This document shows positions 5,469 to 5,667 of a stretch of DNA of 5,667 bases, piece after piece. The translations under genes and the position numbers were made by a program. The notes beneath the pieces were generated by a model that saw only the letters and a list, made by a program, of their open reading frames with translations, was not told the DNA's origin and made no database searches. Position 1 is the first letter of the stretch, and every line of letters starts with the position of its first letter. The stretch lies in NCBI GenBank assembly GCA_030638385.1, contig DAOWES010000177.1, positions 1 through 5,667 of the forward strand, written 5' to 3'. The DNA comes from Candidatus Cloacimonadota bacterium. Lineage in GTDB: Bacteria > Cloacimonadota > Cloacimonadia > Cloacimonadales > TCS61.

Positions 5469-5667
5469 GCCCCTCTTTCGACTCATCCCCCAAACTCAGC
5501 GAATAAGGTGCTTCGACTCCAATGCTGTTTTAGTAAAAACTACGCATTCAACGGCTCAAGATGACAGTATCTGAGGACTTTAGGCTTTCTTACAAATCTT
5601 AGGAAGGTTGCAGGTGATGTTTTACAAAACACTTAATTATGCAAAATTCATATAAAATATATCTTAA
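5469..5667. repeat. Gene-free tail with a degenerate dispersed intergenic repeat
   Basis: No gene is visible in these 199 bases. TTCGACTC occurs twice (5477-5484 and 5512-5519, 35 bases apart). The first is followed by an ACTCAGCG motif at 5494-5501 and the second, after a gap, by CTCAAGATGACAG (5554-5566). Such TTCGACTC...CTCA(A/G)...ATGACA strings resemble dispersed intergenic repeats I associate with FCB-group genomes, here in a worn form. Between the last two pieces, AATGC/GCATT (5521-5525, 5544-5548) and GTTTT/AAAAC (5527-5531, 5536-5540) form a small interrupted hairpin. The stretch 5470-5520 is more C-rich than the rest of the window. Confidence 0.4.

Noticed and set aside
5617..5655. 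Short reading frame ATG TTT TAC ... TAA near the right edge, preceded by AGGAAGG
   Set aside because: Only 12 codons, and the AGGAAGG is 10 bases off. Nothing supports translation.

Overview
The window is AT-rich bacterial DNA. Six genes, all on the + strand, fill most of it. The conserved genes are ordinary bacterial types: release factor, CorB/CNNM transporter, rRNA-type methyltransferase, PTS-type EIIA domain and CPA-family antiporter. Codon choice is A/T-biased, and the overall feel suggests an uncultured Gram-negative of the FCB group, perhaps Cloacimonadota-like. That placement is a guess from composition and gene style, because the window holds no phylogenetic marker that can be scored by eye.

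Layout. 1-342 is the C-terminal third of peptide chain release factor 1. A 27-base gap leads to a full-length CNNM/CorB-type membrane protein with DUF21, paired CBS and CorC_HlyC domains (370-1620). This first unit ends at a strong intrinsic terminator (1639-1676). After a gene-free gap of about 165 bases comes a stand-alone SAM-dependent methyltransferase of the RlmI/COG1092 type (1843-2706), followed by an AT-rich hairpin.

The most distinctive part is a tight three-gene cluster at 2860-4878. It encodes a single-domain PTS EIIA-2 (fructose/nitrogen-type) protein, a 12-TM-class cation:proton antiporter with a DD motif and no cytoplasmic regulatory tail, and a 104-residue protein that looks like a divergent PII-like trimer subunit. 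Gene spacings are 6 and 30 bases, so co-transcription is likely. The layout suggests an antiporter governed in trans by two soluble regulators, one sensing phosphorylation state and the other a small ligand. That function is inference.

A hairpin (4889-4923) separates the cluster from a last gene (4989-5468) for a soluble 159-residue protein I do not recognise. The final ~200 bases hold no gene. They contain what looks like a decayed dispersed intergenic repeat (two TTCGACTC copies, a small hairpin and a CTCAAGATGACAG tail). No tRNA, rRNA, CRISPR array, insertion sequence or convincing minus-strand gene was found.
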